Shown: positions 25,577-34,543 of the stretch, one piece after another
How the letters are laid out: every line of letters begins with the position of its first letter
Numbering within the stretch: position 1 is the first letter of the stretch
Assembly (NCBI GenBank): GCA_002428735.1
Contig: DIXO01000001.1
Span: forward strand, 61,174 to 125,173
From: Syntrophaceae bacterium UBA6078
GTDB taxonomy: Bacteria > Desulfobacterota > Syntrophia > Syntrophales > UBA2210
Length of the DNA stretch: 64,000 nt
Reading direction: 5' to 3'
Position numbers and translations under genes: made by a program
Notes under the pieces: model-generated
Seen by the model: only the letters and a program-made list of their open reading frames with translations
What the model was told of the DNA's origin: nothing
Database searches by the model: none

Positions 25577-26548
25577 TCAACCGTCATGATGGTTTCTGCA
25601 ACCCGGTTCCTTTTCAAACACTTTCCGGGCTCCGGAAAGGGTGGTGACAGACTGGCATTCAACGCCCATGGTCTTGAAAAACCCTCTGAGAGGGCGGCCG
25701 GGGCCTATTTCAAGGGTAAAATCCGCGGTCGCGGCAAGGGTTTCCATATTCTTCCTCCACCGTACCGTATTGCTGAGCTGCGTAACCAGGCGGTCAACGA
25801 TTTCCGCGCGGTTTTCCGAATGAAACAGGCCGGTCACATTCGACGTCACCCGCCTCGCGTTGGCTGGCTGTACCTGTCCGTCGATTCCGCGGAGCACATC
25901 CCGGAACCCTTCCTCGATGGGCTCCATATAACGGCTGTGAAACGGGGCGCTCACATTCAGCGGAACAAAACGGAAAGAGGGGTTGTTCCCTACGGAGTTT
26001 TTGATCCTCTTTTCCGCTTCGGGCATTGCCTTCGAATCACCGCTGACCACGACCTGATCAGCGGAATTGTCATTCGCCAGATCAATCGGCAGATCATCCA
26101 GCGCCCGCAGAACCGCAGAAACATCCAGTCTATCAGCTATCACGGCTGCCATTCCGCCCAATCCCACGGGAGTTGCCTCCTGCATGAGGCGTCCGCGCGT
26201 CTGAACCGCCGTCAGGGCTTCGGAAAAGGGGAGTACTCCCGCGGCGACCAGTGCGGCATACTCGCCCAGGCTGTGTCCCCCGAAATACTCCGGTTCAAAG
26301 CCATAGAGAATACCGAGTCCGCGAAGCATGGCGATCTCCGTCGCCAGGATGCAGGGCTGGGCGTATTCGGTCAGGTCCAACCGCTTGTCCTCCTCAAAAC
26401 AGAGGGAGGAAACATCCCATCCCAGGGCATCCGACGCCTCGTGGTAGGTATCCCTGCTGATGGGGACGGCGTCGTAAAAGTCTTTCCCCATGCCGGGGCG
26501 CTGTGACCCCTGCCCCGGGAAAACGACTGCTATCCTTGGTTCGCCCAT
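25577..26548 (-). CDS. Malonyl-CoA:ACP transacylase, FabD-like
   Basis: A 323-residue transacylase with FPGQGSQRPGMG at the N-terminus, the nucleophile elbow GHSLGEYAAL (Ser93), TRGRLMQEA (the carboxylate-binding Arg) and APFHSRYM (catalytic His). It should load malonyl onto the cluster's carrier. First gene of the cluster on the minus strand. An in-frame GTG two codons upstream is an alternative start. Confidence 0.93.
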   Translation of the reverse strand: MGEPRIAVVFPGQGSQRPGMGKDFYDAVPISRDTYHEASDALGWDVSSLCFEEDKRLDLTEYAQPCILATEIAMLRGLGILYGFEPEYFGGHSLGEYAALVAAGVLPFSEALTAVQTRGRLMQEATPVGLGGMAAVIADRLDVSAVLRALDDLPIDLANDNSADQVVVSGDSKAMPEAEKRIKNSVGNNPSFRFVPLNVSAPFHSRYMEPIEEGFRDVLRGIDGQVQPANARRVTSNVTGLFHSENRAEIVDRLVTQLSNTVRWRKNMETLAATADFTLEIGPGRPLRGFFKTMGVECQSVTTLSGARKVFEKEPGCRNHHDG

Positions 26549-26888
26549 TTCCACCTCTGCGTCTCACATCTCGATGTGACCTTCCTCCCATGTCTACGCA
26601 CATTACATGCCATCGTATTCCTGCCTGACCGGATTTGCATCAACTGATTGAAATGTAAAGGGCTATGCAGCCATAATCCCGTCCTCTCCCCAGTCGGCAT
26701 CGCAGGTTTTGATGCGTAATCCCCTTCGCAGTCGGTAATAGATTACGCACCTGCACAAAGCAAATCCCCATGGCCGGAACGCCTGATTTTGTTCGGGCAC
26801 AGGACGAAAGGAGAGACGGATTCGTAGTTCCTGGCCGATCTTGTATTGCCGCTGCGTATATGATAGCTTTTTTGCAAGGAGAGCGCAT
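26549..26888. other. Divergent intergenic region with a long inverted repeat
   Basis: 340 bases between the divergently transcribed acyl-assembly cluster and the histidine kinase. It contains a perfect 9-bp inverted repeat TGCGTAATC (26713-26721) / GATTACGCA (26741-26749), flanked by GCAGG (26702-26706) and CCTGC (26750-26754), so an extended hairpin or a two-fold operator is possible. AAGGAG at 26876-26881 is the kinase's ribosome binding site. No promoter stands out clearly in either direction. Confidence 0.55.
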
Positions 26889-28418
26889 ATGGAGACCTTT
26901 GCACTGGCGGCGATCAGCCTCACGATTGCGGCTTCGCTGTTCATAAAAAGAACGAAACGGCCCCTCCATATCACGTTTGCCTCCCTGTGCCTCGGACTCT
27001 TTCTTGAAAAAACGGGGGTATTTTTCGGAGGGATCTTCCCCAATGGCTTCTGGAAGACACTGCACGTCCTGGGTCTTCTGGTGATACCTCCGCTGCTGAT
27101 CGCCTTCAGCGTCATTTTCCTTGGTAACCACAGAGGGTATTCAAAAGGCCCGGCGGCATATGCGGGCATCGGAAGTCTGATCGCCGCCGCCCTATATTTT
27201 CCCTTCCTCTTCCACCGACCTTACGCCGTGGGTATTCTCTACCTCTACGTGGGAGCCACGCTGGCGTACTGTCTCGTCATGCTCTTTCAGGCGATACGCC
27301 ATGCACCCCGCAATGGGGAGCGTAAGAGGTTTATCTATGTGGCCGCAGCCTGCTCCGCCGCCGGCATCCTGAGTCTCACGGACATAGCACTCCGGTACCA
27401 CCCCGGGGTCCCCCCCTTATCCGATATTTCACTGGCGTTTCTCATCTACTTCATCCTCGTCATCATTACCTATCCCCGCCTTCCGGAACTTCACGAAATA
27501 ATGGTTCGGGCAGCCATCGTCTTCCTCCTGATGATTTTTGCAACGGTCACCTTTTATCTTGTCCTCGCCATGTTCGGAGACGGGGAGCATATCCCTCCGT
27601 TCAATCTGATATTCATGACGGCCTTCATCATCGTCATCTTTATAGACCCTGTTAAGCTGATTCTTAAGAAGGCGGGGATCTATCTCTTTCTCGAAGGGAA
27701 AGGATCGCTGAACTCCCTCTATACCATCGACGAAGAGATGGAGAGGGAGAAGGCTCTCCTCCTTGAAGAGATGGCGACCACCCTCGCGCACGAGATCCGC
27801 AATCCTCTCGGATCGATAAAAGGAGCCGCCCAGTACCTGAGATCGGACAGCGATTCAGAGGAGAATCGTGAACTCTTCAATGTCATTACCAGCGAAATCG
27901 ACCGGCTGAACAATGTGGTCTCACGCTTCCTCAACTACGCGAAACCGGGGGCGATCAATCCCGATACCCGGAGTATGTCGGATATCCTGGAAAGAATTGT
28001 CACCCTGATCTCGTCACAGCATCTCGCTGAGGGGATCATCATCAAAAAGGACATCCCGCAGGACCTTCCCCCCGTCTGGGTTGACGGGGAACAGATGATG
28101 CAGGCGGTCCTGAATGTCACCCTGAACGCCGTGGAGGCCATGCCCACGGGGGGTACCCTGACCCTTTCGGCGAGGGTTGTGGATCCTGAAAGCGGCCCCT
28201 GGATCGAAATCGCCGTTGAGGATACGGGAGAGGGAATCGAGAAAAAAGCGATAAAACGTCTGTTCAAACCCTTTTATACAACCAAGGAAAAGGGCACAGG
28301 GATCGGCCTTGCCATCTCTCAGCAGATCGTCAAAGCCCACGGAGGGACTATCGACGTCACCTCCTCCCCGGGACGGGGATCGGTCTTTCACATACGGATA
28401 CCGGTCCAAAGCCCATGA
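26889..28418 (+). CDS. Membrane sensor histidine kinase
   Basis: This 509-residue protein starts at the ATG of METFALAAI, with AAGGAG 7 bases upstream. About residues 1-250 are a run of some seven to eight hydrophobic spans with little periplasmic domain, as in membrane-embedded sensing modules. The kinase core follows: HisKA with TTLAHEIRNPLGSIKGA (phospho-His in HEIRNP), then HATPase_c with NVTLNAVEAM (N box), VEDTGEGIEKKA (G1) and GTGIGLAI (G2). The sigma-54 regulator 93 bases downstream is its likely partner. The signal is unknown. Confidence 0.88.
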   Translation: METFALAAISLTIAASLFIKRTKRPLHITFASLCLGLFLEKTGVFFGGIFPNGFWKTLHVLGLLVIPPLLIAFSVIFLGNHRGYSKGPAAYAGIGSLIAAALYFPFLFHRPYAVGILYLYVGATLAYCLVMLFQAIRHAPRNGERKRFIYVAAACSAAGILSLTDIALRYHPGVPPLSDISLAFLIYFILVIITYPRLPELHEIMVRAAIVFLLMIFATVTFYLVLAMFGDGEHIPPFNLIFMTAFIIVIFIDPVKLILKKAGIYLFLEGKGSLNSLYTIDEEMEREKALLLEEMATTLAHEIRNPLGSIKGAAQYLRSDSDSEENRELFNVITSEIDRLNNVVSRFLNYAKPGAINPDTRSMSDILERIVTLISSQHLAEGIIIKKDIPQDLPPVWVDGEQMMQAVLNVTLNAVEAMPTGGTLTLSARVVDPESGPWIEIAVEDTGEGIEKKAIKRLFKPFYTTKEKGTGIGLAISQQIVKAHGGTIDVTSSPGRGSVFHIRIPVQSP

Positions 28419-28451
28419 CTCTGCCGGTGAGACAAAGAGATTCCCGGACGC

Positions 28452-28480
28452 TTGACAGTATAACCATACTGTAATAGAAC
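28452..28480 (+). promoter_or_regulatory. Candidate promoter with inverted repeat before the sigma-54 regulator gene
   Basis: TTGACA (28452-28457), 17 bases, TAGAAC (28475-28480). The spacer and -35 contain a perfect inverted repeat ACAGTAT-AACC-ATACTGT (28455-28472), which would suit a repressor or activator dimer or form a small hairpin. The -35 is perfect, the -10 is weak. Confidence 0.45.
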
Positions 28481-28511
28481 CGCACAGGAAACGATCCAGA
28501 GAACCGGTGGC

Positions 28512-29915
28512 ATGGGGCCAGACATGATCGGCGCAAAACCATTAGAAAAGAAGACCATATTGGTCGTCGACGATGAAAAGAGCATGCGGCTCGTTCTGTC
28601 CGCCATGCTCAAAAAGGAAGGGTACGGAGTTGAGACTGCCGCCGACGGTTTCGAAGCCCTCGAGCTCATCAGGAGGAAGGATATCTCCGTCGTCGTCACC
28701 GATCTTAAGATGCCCCGTCTCGGCGGCATCGGCCTCTTGCGCCGGGTCATGGAAAAGCACCCCTCAGTGCCGGTCATCATCATCACAGCCCATGGCACCA
28801 TAGAAAACGCCGTCGAGGCCGTCAAGAAGGGGGCCTTCGACTATATTACCAAACCCTTCGATCAGGAAGACCTGAAAAACGTGATTGCCAAGGCGGTACA
28901 GACAAAATCACTGAGCGACCGTGAGGTGGTCTTTGATTCCGTGGAGGGCGACCGCACCGTCCTCATAGGGACCAGCAAACCGATGCTGGATATATACGAC
29001 ATTATCAAAACGGTCGCGCCGACCCCGACTACCATTCTGATCACCGGAGAAACGGGGACGGGGAAAGAGCTCGTCGCCCGCGCGATTCATGAAAACAGTC
29101 CCCGAAGAGAAAATCCCTTTATCAAGATCAACTGCGCCGCCATCCCCGAAAACCTGATGGAAAGCGAACTGTTTGGATACGAGAAGGGGGCCTTCACCGG
29201 GGCCGTCCACAGAAAACCCGGAAGATTCGAACAGGCCAACACGGGAACACTGTTTCTCGATGAAATCGGCGATCTGCCGAAAGACATGCAGGCAAAGCTG
29301 CTCCGGACGATCCAGGACCGGGAATTCGAACGGGTTGGCGGGGTACAGACCATCACGATCGACGTCAGACTGATCGCCGCCACGAACAGAGATCTTCTCC
29401 AGGATGTTCTGGACAAACGGTTCCGGGAAGATCTCTACTACCGGATCAATGTCATGCCCATCATTCTGCCGCCATTGCGGGACAGAAAGAATGACATCCC
29501 GCTCCTCCTGAATCACTTCATGGATAAATTCAACAGGAAACTGGACCGACACGTACGATGGATAGAACCGGAGGCTGAGCGGTTCTTTTGCGAATACAAC
29601 TGGCCCGGGAATATCAGAGAGATGGAGAATCTCCTTGAGAGGCTCATTCTCCTTACGAGCGACGACACCATCCGCTACGACGCGCTCCCCGTCGAAATTC
29701 TGAACCAGCTCACTCTTGAGACGGTCGGGCCGGACGTAACCAGAGGCTCCATCAAAGAGATCGTCAGAAGCCGGGCCGAAGCGGCGGAGAGTCATATTAT
29801 CGCGCGGGTTCTCGAACAGTGCGGTAAGAACGTAACCCGGGCGGCCGAGCGGCTGGGGATCAGCCGCAAGGGGCTGCAGCTGAAAATGATCAAGTACGGC
29901 TTGAGGAAACAATAA
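28512..29915 (+). CDS. Sigma-54-dependent response regulator, NtrC family
   Basis: A 467-residue protein of three domains. The receiver (about 14-130) has VVDDEKS and VVVTDLKMPRLGG (phospho-Asp). The AAA+ domain has GETGTGKELVARAIH (Walker A), the sigma-54 contact loop ELFGYEKGAFTGA and LFLDEIGDLP (Walker B). A Fis-type helix-turn-helix (ERLGISRKGLQLKM) is at the C-terminus. The GAFTGA loop is intact, so it should activate sigma-54 RNA polymerase. The adjacent upstream kinase is its likely partner. Targets are not identified. Confidence 0.93.
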   Translation: MGPDMIGAKPLEKKTILVVDDEKSMRLVLSAMLKKEGYGVETAADGFEALELIRRKDISVVVTDLKMPRLGGIGLLRRVMEKHPSVPVIIITAHGTIENAVEAVKKGAFDYITKPFDQEDLKNVIAKAVQTKSLSDREVVFDSVEGDRTVLIGTSKPMLDIYDIIKTVAPTPTTILITGETGTGKELVARAIHENSPRRENPFIKINCAAIPENLMESELFGYEKGAFTGAVHRKPGRFEQANTGTLFLDEIGDLPKDMQAKLLRTIQDREFERVGGVQTITIDVRLIAATNRDLLQDVLDKRFREDLYYRINVMPIILPPLRDRKNDIPLLLNHFMDKFNRKLDRHVRWIEPEAERFFCEYNWPGNIREMENLLERLILLTSDDTIRYDALPVEILNQLTLETVGPDVTRGSIKEIVRSRAEAAESHIIARVLEQCGKNVTRAAERLGISRKGLQLKMIKYGLRKQ

Positions 29916-29948
29916 AATTCACATATCACATAGCTGGAGGTTCACATC

Positions 29949-30956
29949 ATGTCTGTTACGGTAGCTATCAACGGTTTTGGAAGAATTGGCAGATACCTCG
30001 TCAGGACCTGCCTGGACAGAGACGACATCACGATCGTCGCGATCAATACGCGGGCTGATACGGGCACCCTTGCCCATCTGCTGAAATATGATTCCGTTCA
30101 CGGGAAAATCAATGCGCATGTCGCGGCGGAGGGGGAATTTCTGATCGTTGGAGGCAGGAAAATACGGGTAACCAATGCAACCGGGAATATGGAGACTCTC
30201 CCCTGGAAGGAACTGGGTGTCGATATCGTCATGGAATCAACGGGGAAATTCCGGTCGCGCGATGAGGCGGCCGTGCATCTCAGGGCCGGCGCGAAGAAGG
30301 TGATCCTCGCGGCCCCGGGGAAGGGGGTCGACGGCACCTTTGTGATGGGGGTCAATGAGACCACATATGATCCACGGAAACACGATGTCATCTCAAATGC
30401 GTCCTGCACGACCAACTGCCTTGCCCCGGTCGCCATGGTCCTGCACAACACCTTCTCCATCGTCAAGGGGCTGATGACAACCGTTCATTCCTATACGATG
30501 GATCAGAGGCTCCTTGACGGGTCCCACAAGGATCTGCGACGGGCCCGGGCCGCCGCCATGTCCATCGTCCCCACCTCCACGGGGGCTGCCAAAGCTGTGG
30601 CCGAGGTCATCCCCTCGCTCAAGGGGAAACTGGACGGCTTGGCGCTGCGGGTCCCCACGCCGAATGTCTCCCTCGTCGATCTGACCGTGGAGGTGGAGAA
30701 GGCAACCACCGCGGAAGAGGTCAACGCGGCGCTGAAGGCGGCTTCAGAGGGAAAGCTGAAAGGTATCATGGCATTCTGCGAAGAGGAACTCGTCTCCGTC
30801 GATTTCACCAGCGATCCCCACTCATCCCTGGTGGATGCGCCGTTGACAAAGGTAATCGATAAAACCCTCGTCAAGGTCTTCTCATGGTATGATAACGAGA
30901 GCGGGTACGCCTGCAGAATGAGAGACCTTGCCCTGTATATCGGCAATAACCTGTAA
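29949..30956 (+). CDS. gapA: Glyceraldehyde-3-phosphate dehydrogenase, type I
   Basis: The 335-residue product has the NAD-binding INGFGRIGRYLVR at residues 7-19, the active-site SNASCTTNCLAPVA near residue 150 (catalytic Cys) and the C-terminal SWYDNESGYACRMRDL. It interconverts glyceraldehyde 3-phosphate and 1,3-bisphosphoglycerate. GCTGGAGG precedes the ATG. It heads gapA-tpiA-secG. With fructose-1,6-bisphosphatase and aldolase 10 kb away, a gluconeogenic role is plausible. Confidence 0.97.
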   Translation: MSVTVAINGFGRIGRYLVRTCLDRDDITIVAINTRADTGTLAHLLKYDSVHGKINAHVAAEGEFLIVGGRKIRVTNATGNMETLPWKELGVDIVMESTGKFRSRDEAAVHLRAGAKKVILAAPGKGVDGTFVMGVNETTYDPRKHDVISNASCTTNCLAPVAMVLHNTFSIVKGLMTTVHSYTMDQRLLDGSHKDLRRARAAAMSIVPTSTGAAKAVAEVIPSLKGKLDGLALRVPTPNVSLVDLTVEVEKATTAEEVNAALKAASEGKLKGIMAFCEEELVSVDFTSDPHSSLVDAPLTKVIDKTLVKVFSWYDNESGYACRMRDLALYIGNNL

Positions 30957-30975
30957 CAGGGCGGGAACAGACATC

Positions 30976-31725
30976 ATGATACGACCGATGGTAGCGGCCA
31001 ACTGGAAAATGCACAAAACCGTCCCCGAGGCGGTCGCCCTGGCAAAACGGTTGAGGGACGCATTTCCCGAACCGGGGGACCGGGATATCGTCATCGCCCC
31101 TCCCTTTACTGCCCTCGGCCCTGTGAGCGCGATTCTGAAGGGGAGCCCCGTGCGGCTGTCAGCCCAGAACATGCACTGGGAGACAAATGGGGCCTACACC
31201 GGTGAGATCTCCTCCGTCATGCTCATCGACGCCGGGTGTGAGTTCGTCATCCTGGGTCACTCCGAACGGCGCACTCTCTTCGGAGAAAGCGGCGAGATGG
31301 TGAACCGGAAGGTGCGCACGGCGGTCCAGGCCGGGCTGAAGCCCATATTCTGCATCGGAGAGACCCTGGAACAGCGGCAATCCGGAGCAACCTTCGCGGT
31401 CCTTGAAGGGCAGATAAAAGAAGGATTGAATAATATAGATTCTGGTGATATAAGGCGGGTCACTTTCGCCTACGAGCCTGTCTGGGCGATCGGCACCGGT
31501 GAGACGGCAACGCCCGACCAGGCACAGGAAGCACACCGTTTCATCCGCAAAAGATTGACTTCCCTCTACGGTGAGGAAATCGCCTCCCGGGTGGTCATCA
31601 TGTACGGAGGGAGCGTGAATCCCGAAAATGTGCGAAGCCTCATGGAGCAGCCGGATATCAACGGCGCCTTGGTAGGCGGGGCGAGCCTCGAATTTGAATC
31701 GTTCGCCGGAATCATACGATTTTAG
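30976..31725 (+). CDS. tpiA: Triosephosphate isomerase
   Basis: A 249-residue TIM-barrel enzyme with NWKMHK (catalytic Lys), GHSERRTLFGE (catalytic His), YEPVWAIGTGETA (catalytic Glu, mobile loop) and MYGGSVNPEN (phosphate binding). The ATG of MIRPMVAAN is used; an upstream in-frame start would add about 16 residues that overlap gapA and is not typical. 19 bases separate it from gapA. No pgk lies between them, unlike many gap-pgk-tpi operons. Confidence 0.97.
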   Translation: MIRPMVAANWKMHKTVPEAVALAKRLRDAFPEPGDRDIVIAPPFTALGPVSAILKGSPVRLSAQNMHWETNGAYTGEISSVMLIDAGCEFVILGHSERRTLFGESGEMVNRKVRTAVQAGLKPIFCIGETLEQRQSGATFAVLEGQIKEGLNNIDSGDIRRVTFAYEPVWAIGTGETATPDQAQEAHRFIRKRLTSLYGEEIASRVVIMYGGSVNPENVRSLMEQPDINGALVGGASLEFESFAGIIRF

Positions 31726-31748
31726 AAGGATAAGGAGATAAACACACA

Positions 31749-32111
31749 GTGCATACGGCCATAGTAGTCTTTCACATTATAATCTGCATAGGGATGATCC
31801 TCGTTGTTTTGCTGCAGACCGGCAAGGGGGCTGACATGGGAGCGGCCTTCGGCGGCTCCAGCCAGACCGTCTTCGGGAGCAGTGGACCGGGAACGTTCCT
31901 CGGGAAAGTGACAACCGGTATCGCGATATTCTTCATGCTCACGTCTCTCTGGCTCGCGTATTCTTCGACCCATAAGACCAGCGGCTCGATCATGGAAGGG
32001 GTCTCCGTGCCCGGGGTCGAAAGCACCATCCCGGCAGGTGATGAAACCAAACCTGCGGCCGGCGGAGACACGATCCCCGCTCCGGAAGCGGCAAAAGACA
32101 AGACCAATTGA
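31749..32111 (+). CDS. secG: Protein translocase subunit SecG
   Basis: A 120-residue protein with two hydrophobic spans (about residues 2-22 and 53-72) joined by the conserved cytoplasmic loop LLQTGKGADMGAAFGGSSQT. It assists SecYEG. The start is GTG with AAGGAG 11 bases upstream. The C-terminal tail is long and Pro/Ala/Gly-rich, variable in the family. tpiA-secG-tRNA-Leu is a common order in proteobacteria. Confidence 0.95.
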   Translation: MHTAIVVFHIIICIGMILVVLLQTGKGADMGAAFGGSSQTVFGSSGPGTFLGKVTTGIAIFFMLTSLWLAYSSTHKTSGSIMEGVSVPGVESTIPAGDETKPAAGGDTIPAPEAAKDKTN

Positions 32112-32119
32112 TTTTTATG

Positions 32120-32148
32120 TTGACAAAAGAGCGGAAAAAAACTAGGTT
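32120..32148 (+). promoter_or_regulatory. Promoter of tRNA-Leu
   Basis: TTGACA (32120-32125), a 17-base spacer and TAGGTT (32143-32148), with a GC-rich discriminator. The tRNA begins 11 bases after the -10, so the transcript would start almost at the mature 5' end. Confidence 0.75.
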
Positions 32149-32158
32149 CCGGCGGAAT

Positions 32159-32245
32159 GCCGAAGTGGTGGAACATGGTAGACACGCTATCTTGAGGGGG
32201 TAGTGGCTTACGGCCGTCCGGGTTCAAGTCCCGGCTTCGGCACCA
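32159..32245 (+). tRNA. tRNA-Leu (GAG)
   Basis: An 87-base class II tRNA with acceptor stem GCCGAAG/CTTCGGC, a long variable arm, anticodon GAG (CTTGAGGG) and encoded CCA. It has its own promoter and terminator. Confidence 0.96.
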
Positions 32246-32254
32246 TCGATACGC

Positions 32255-32290
32255 AAAGGGGTTGGCTTTATTATAAAGCCGACCCCTTTT
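32255..32290 (+). terminator. Rho-independent terminator after tRNA-Leu
   Basis: AAAGGGGTTGGCTTT (32255-32269) pairs with AAAGCCGACCCCTTT (32275-32289), 15 bp with one G-T pair and a 5-base loop, ending in TTTT. It starts 10 bases after the tRNA 3' end. The 243 bases from here to the next gene hold no gene that can be recognised. Confidence 0.88.
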
Positions 32291-32533
32291 CATTTGGTTC
32301 TACCGGTGGTTTATGGATCATAACCATCCAGTACCAGTAAGGTACCAGCTAAAAAGAGAAAAAACCGCGCAAAAGAAACTCTGCAACTCGACATATTGAG
32401 AACTTCCTTTTACGACTATATCGGATTTTCCACCTACCTTTCATTTATTGACATGACTGGATTTTTGGAGCATTTACTGTGCAGTCCTTGTCAAAACAAA
32501 AAAATTGTCAAGACTGCCTTACCATGTTTCATT

Positions 32534-34543
32534 TCAAATATTCCTGGCTACTTCATAAGCATCCCAGATGGCAGACATAATGTTTCGGGGTTGTTTAGCG
32601 TCTCCGATAAGATAAATATCGGGTATTGTGCTCTTAAGGGATTCGAAAAGTTTCTGCTCCGGTTTAAGCCCGACTGCCAGTATCACATTGCCGGCGGGAA
32701 GTCTGCTTCTGCGAAAAGAGGTATCAATCAATTCGACCTCATCTGACAATACCGCTAACAGGCTGGTATGGGTGAGTATTTTTACCTTATGAAATTTCAA
32801 GAGGTCAAGGAGCATGATCTTGTTGGCATGCGGCACCGGGATGCCGCCGCTCATAAGGCTCTGTAACATTTCCACTATAGTAACCGTACGCCCCTGCTGA
32901 GCAAGCCAAAGAGCGGTTTCACAACCAGTGAGACCGCCTCCGATAACAACACTTGGGTCTTTGATCTGCTTTTTACCCAGAAGAATATCGGTTGCTGTAA
33001 CAACCGTTTCCTCACGGATGCCCTGAACATCAGAAAAGGCTGGCTGTGACCCTGTCGCGATTATTACCGTATCAGGCTTTTCTTTCATGATAACATCAGG
33101 AGACGCTTCTTTATTCAAAAAGATTTCAGTATTCATATCAGCCAGATCAATCTCGTACCATCTGAGGAGTCGAGCCACATCTTTTTTAAATGCCGGCACG
33201 GACGCTTCCAAAAGATGGCCACCTAATTTGTCACTTTTTTCATACAGAGATACCTGATGACCTCTCATGGTGGCAACCCTGGCCGCTTCCATTCCTGCAA
33301 CACCGCCGCCAATAACCATTACCCTTTTTATTTCGTTCGTTTGCTGAATGGCATATTCCTTTTCCCTTCCACATGACGGATTCACCGCACACGAGAGCGG
33401 TCTCCCCAAACCCATTCTTCCCAAACACCCATCATGGCAAGCAAGACACGGGCGTATCTTCTCCGTTTTCCCTCCAAGCACCTTGTTAACCCAGTGCGGT
33501 TCAGTCAACAGTCCGCGCCCTAAGGCCACCATATCTGCCTTATCTTCTGCCAAGGCTTTTTCTGCCAGCTCCGGCAGTTCCATCCTTCCAGCCGCAATGA
33601 CCGGAACCTTCACCACTTTCTTGAGTTGTTCGGTGAGGGGGAGATAACACCCGTGTTCCTGATAGAGCGGTGGATGGGCCCAATACCATGCATCATAAGA
33701 CCCGGCATCAGCATTAAAGGCATCGTAACCGGCCTCTTCAAGAATCCTTGCCGCCTTCAATCCTTCTTCCGTATCCCGGCCACATTCTTTGAATTCCTCC
33801 CCGGGCAGGCCACCCTGCCCCCAATCCTTAATATAACTCTTAACGCTATATCTCAGTTGAACCGGGAAACCCGGCCCCACCTTTTTCTTGATTTCTTTAA
33901 CAATCTCGGTAGCCAGCGTTAATCGTCCCTTTAAATCACCCCCATATTTATCGGTTCTTCTATTGAACATGGCGATTGCGAACTGATCAATAAGATAGCC
34001 CTCATGCACCGCATGGATTTCCACCCCATCGAAACCAGCGGTAACGGCTATCCTGGCCGCCTTTCCGAAAGCCGCCACCAGACTCTCGACTTCTTCGGTT
34101 GTAAGCTCTTTACAGGTAATCGTTGGATCCCAATAATTCGGAATCGCGGAAGGCGCTACGGATCGAGTCAGGTAGCGAGTTGGATTGCCAACGCGGCCAT
34201 GACCGGCCGTCAGCTGTAGAAAAATCTTCGCGCCGTAAGCATGCACACTCTCTGTCAGTTCAGAAGCCGTTTGAATAAAATGCCCCGGATTCACCGATAT
34301 AAATGGTATCGAGGGGATTTGGCGTTTTTCGATTTCGTTTTCAACCTTGGTCAATGAAGTGATTATGAGACCTGTGCCTCCCCTGGCTCGCTCTACGTAA
34401 TAATCGATCGCCCTCTGAGCAAACGCCCCCTCAAGAGTGCATAACCCGCTAATTCCCATGGGAGCCATGGCAATGCGGTTCTTGATTTCCACCTTTCCTA
34501 TTGTGATAGGCTCAAAAATTTTTGAGAATTGACTTTTGACCAT
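32534..34543 (-). CDS. FMN/FAD/4Fe-4S oxidoreductase of the 2,4-dienoyl-CoA reductase type
   Basis: A 669-residue three-part enzyme. An N-terminal old-yellow-enzyme TIM barrel binds FMN (about 1-340; KNRIAMAPMG, HAVHEGYLIDQF). A four-cysteine Fe-S motif follows (CLACHDGCLGRMG ... SCAVNPSCG). The C-terminal part has an FAD Rossmann motif (VMVIGGGVAGMEAA) and a second NAD(P)-type motif (VVIGGGLTGCETALWLA). This is the layout of FadH and of clostridial BaiCD-type enoate reductases; the substrate cannot be set. The ATG at 34543 has GGAGG 10 bases upstream. It sits alone and is visibly more AT-rich than its neighbours, so lateral gain is possible. Positions 34544-34768 show nothing coding. Confidence 0.9.
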   Translation of the reverse strand: MVKSQFSKIFEPITIGKVEIKNRIAMAPMGISGLCTLEGAFAQRAIDYYVERARGGTGLIITSLTKVENEIEKRQIPSIPFISVNPGHFIQTASELTESVHAYGAKIFLQLTAGHGRVGNPTRYLTRSVAPSAIPNYWDPTITCKELTTEEVESLVAAFGKAARIAVTAGFDGVEIHAVHEGYLIDQFAIAMFNRRTDKYGGDLKGRLTLATEIVKEIKKKVGPGFPVQLRYSVKSYIKDWGQGGLPGEEFKECGRDTEEGLKAARILEEAGYDAFNADAGSYDAWYWAHPPLYQEHGCYLPLTEQLKKVVKVPVIAAGRMELPELAEKALAEDKADMVALGRGLLTEPHWVNKVLGGKTEKIRPCLACHDGCLGRMGLGRPLSCAVNPSCGREKEYAIQQTNEIKRVMVIGGGVAGMEAARVATMRGHQVSLYEKSDKLGGHLLEASVPAFKKDVARLLRWYEIDLADMNTEIFLNKEASPDVIMKEKPDTVIIATGSQPAFSDVQGIREETVVTATDILLGKKQIKDPSVVIGGGLTGCETALWLAQQGRTVTIVEMLQSLMSGGIPVPHANKIMLLDLLKFHKVKILTHTSLLAVLSDEVELIDTSFRRSRLPAGNVILAVGLKPEQKLFESLKSTIPDIYLIGDAKQPRNIMSAIWDAYEVARNI

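Noticed and set aside
18493..26548. Aryl polyene pigment cluster
   Set aside because: There is no ammonia lyase, AMP ligase, LolA-type carrier or MMPL exporter, and FabA-like plus acyl-CoA dehydrogenase genes are not typical of it.
26833..26849. TGGC...TTGC resembling a sigma-54 promoter before the sensor kinase
   Set aside because: The GG-to-GC distance is 15 bases where about 12 is needed, so it does not fit the -24/-12 pattern.
26640..27169. Overlapping minus-strand frames of 163-168 codons before the sensor kinase
   Set aside because: They cover the start of the kinase gene on the other strand, show no family features and have basic low-complexity translation typical of shadows.
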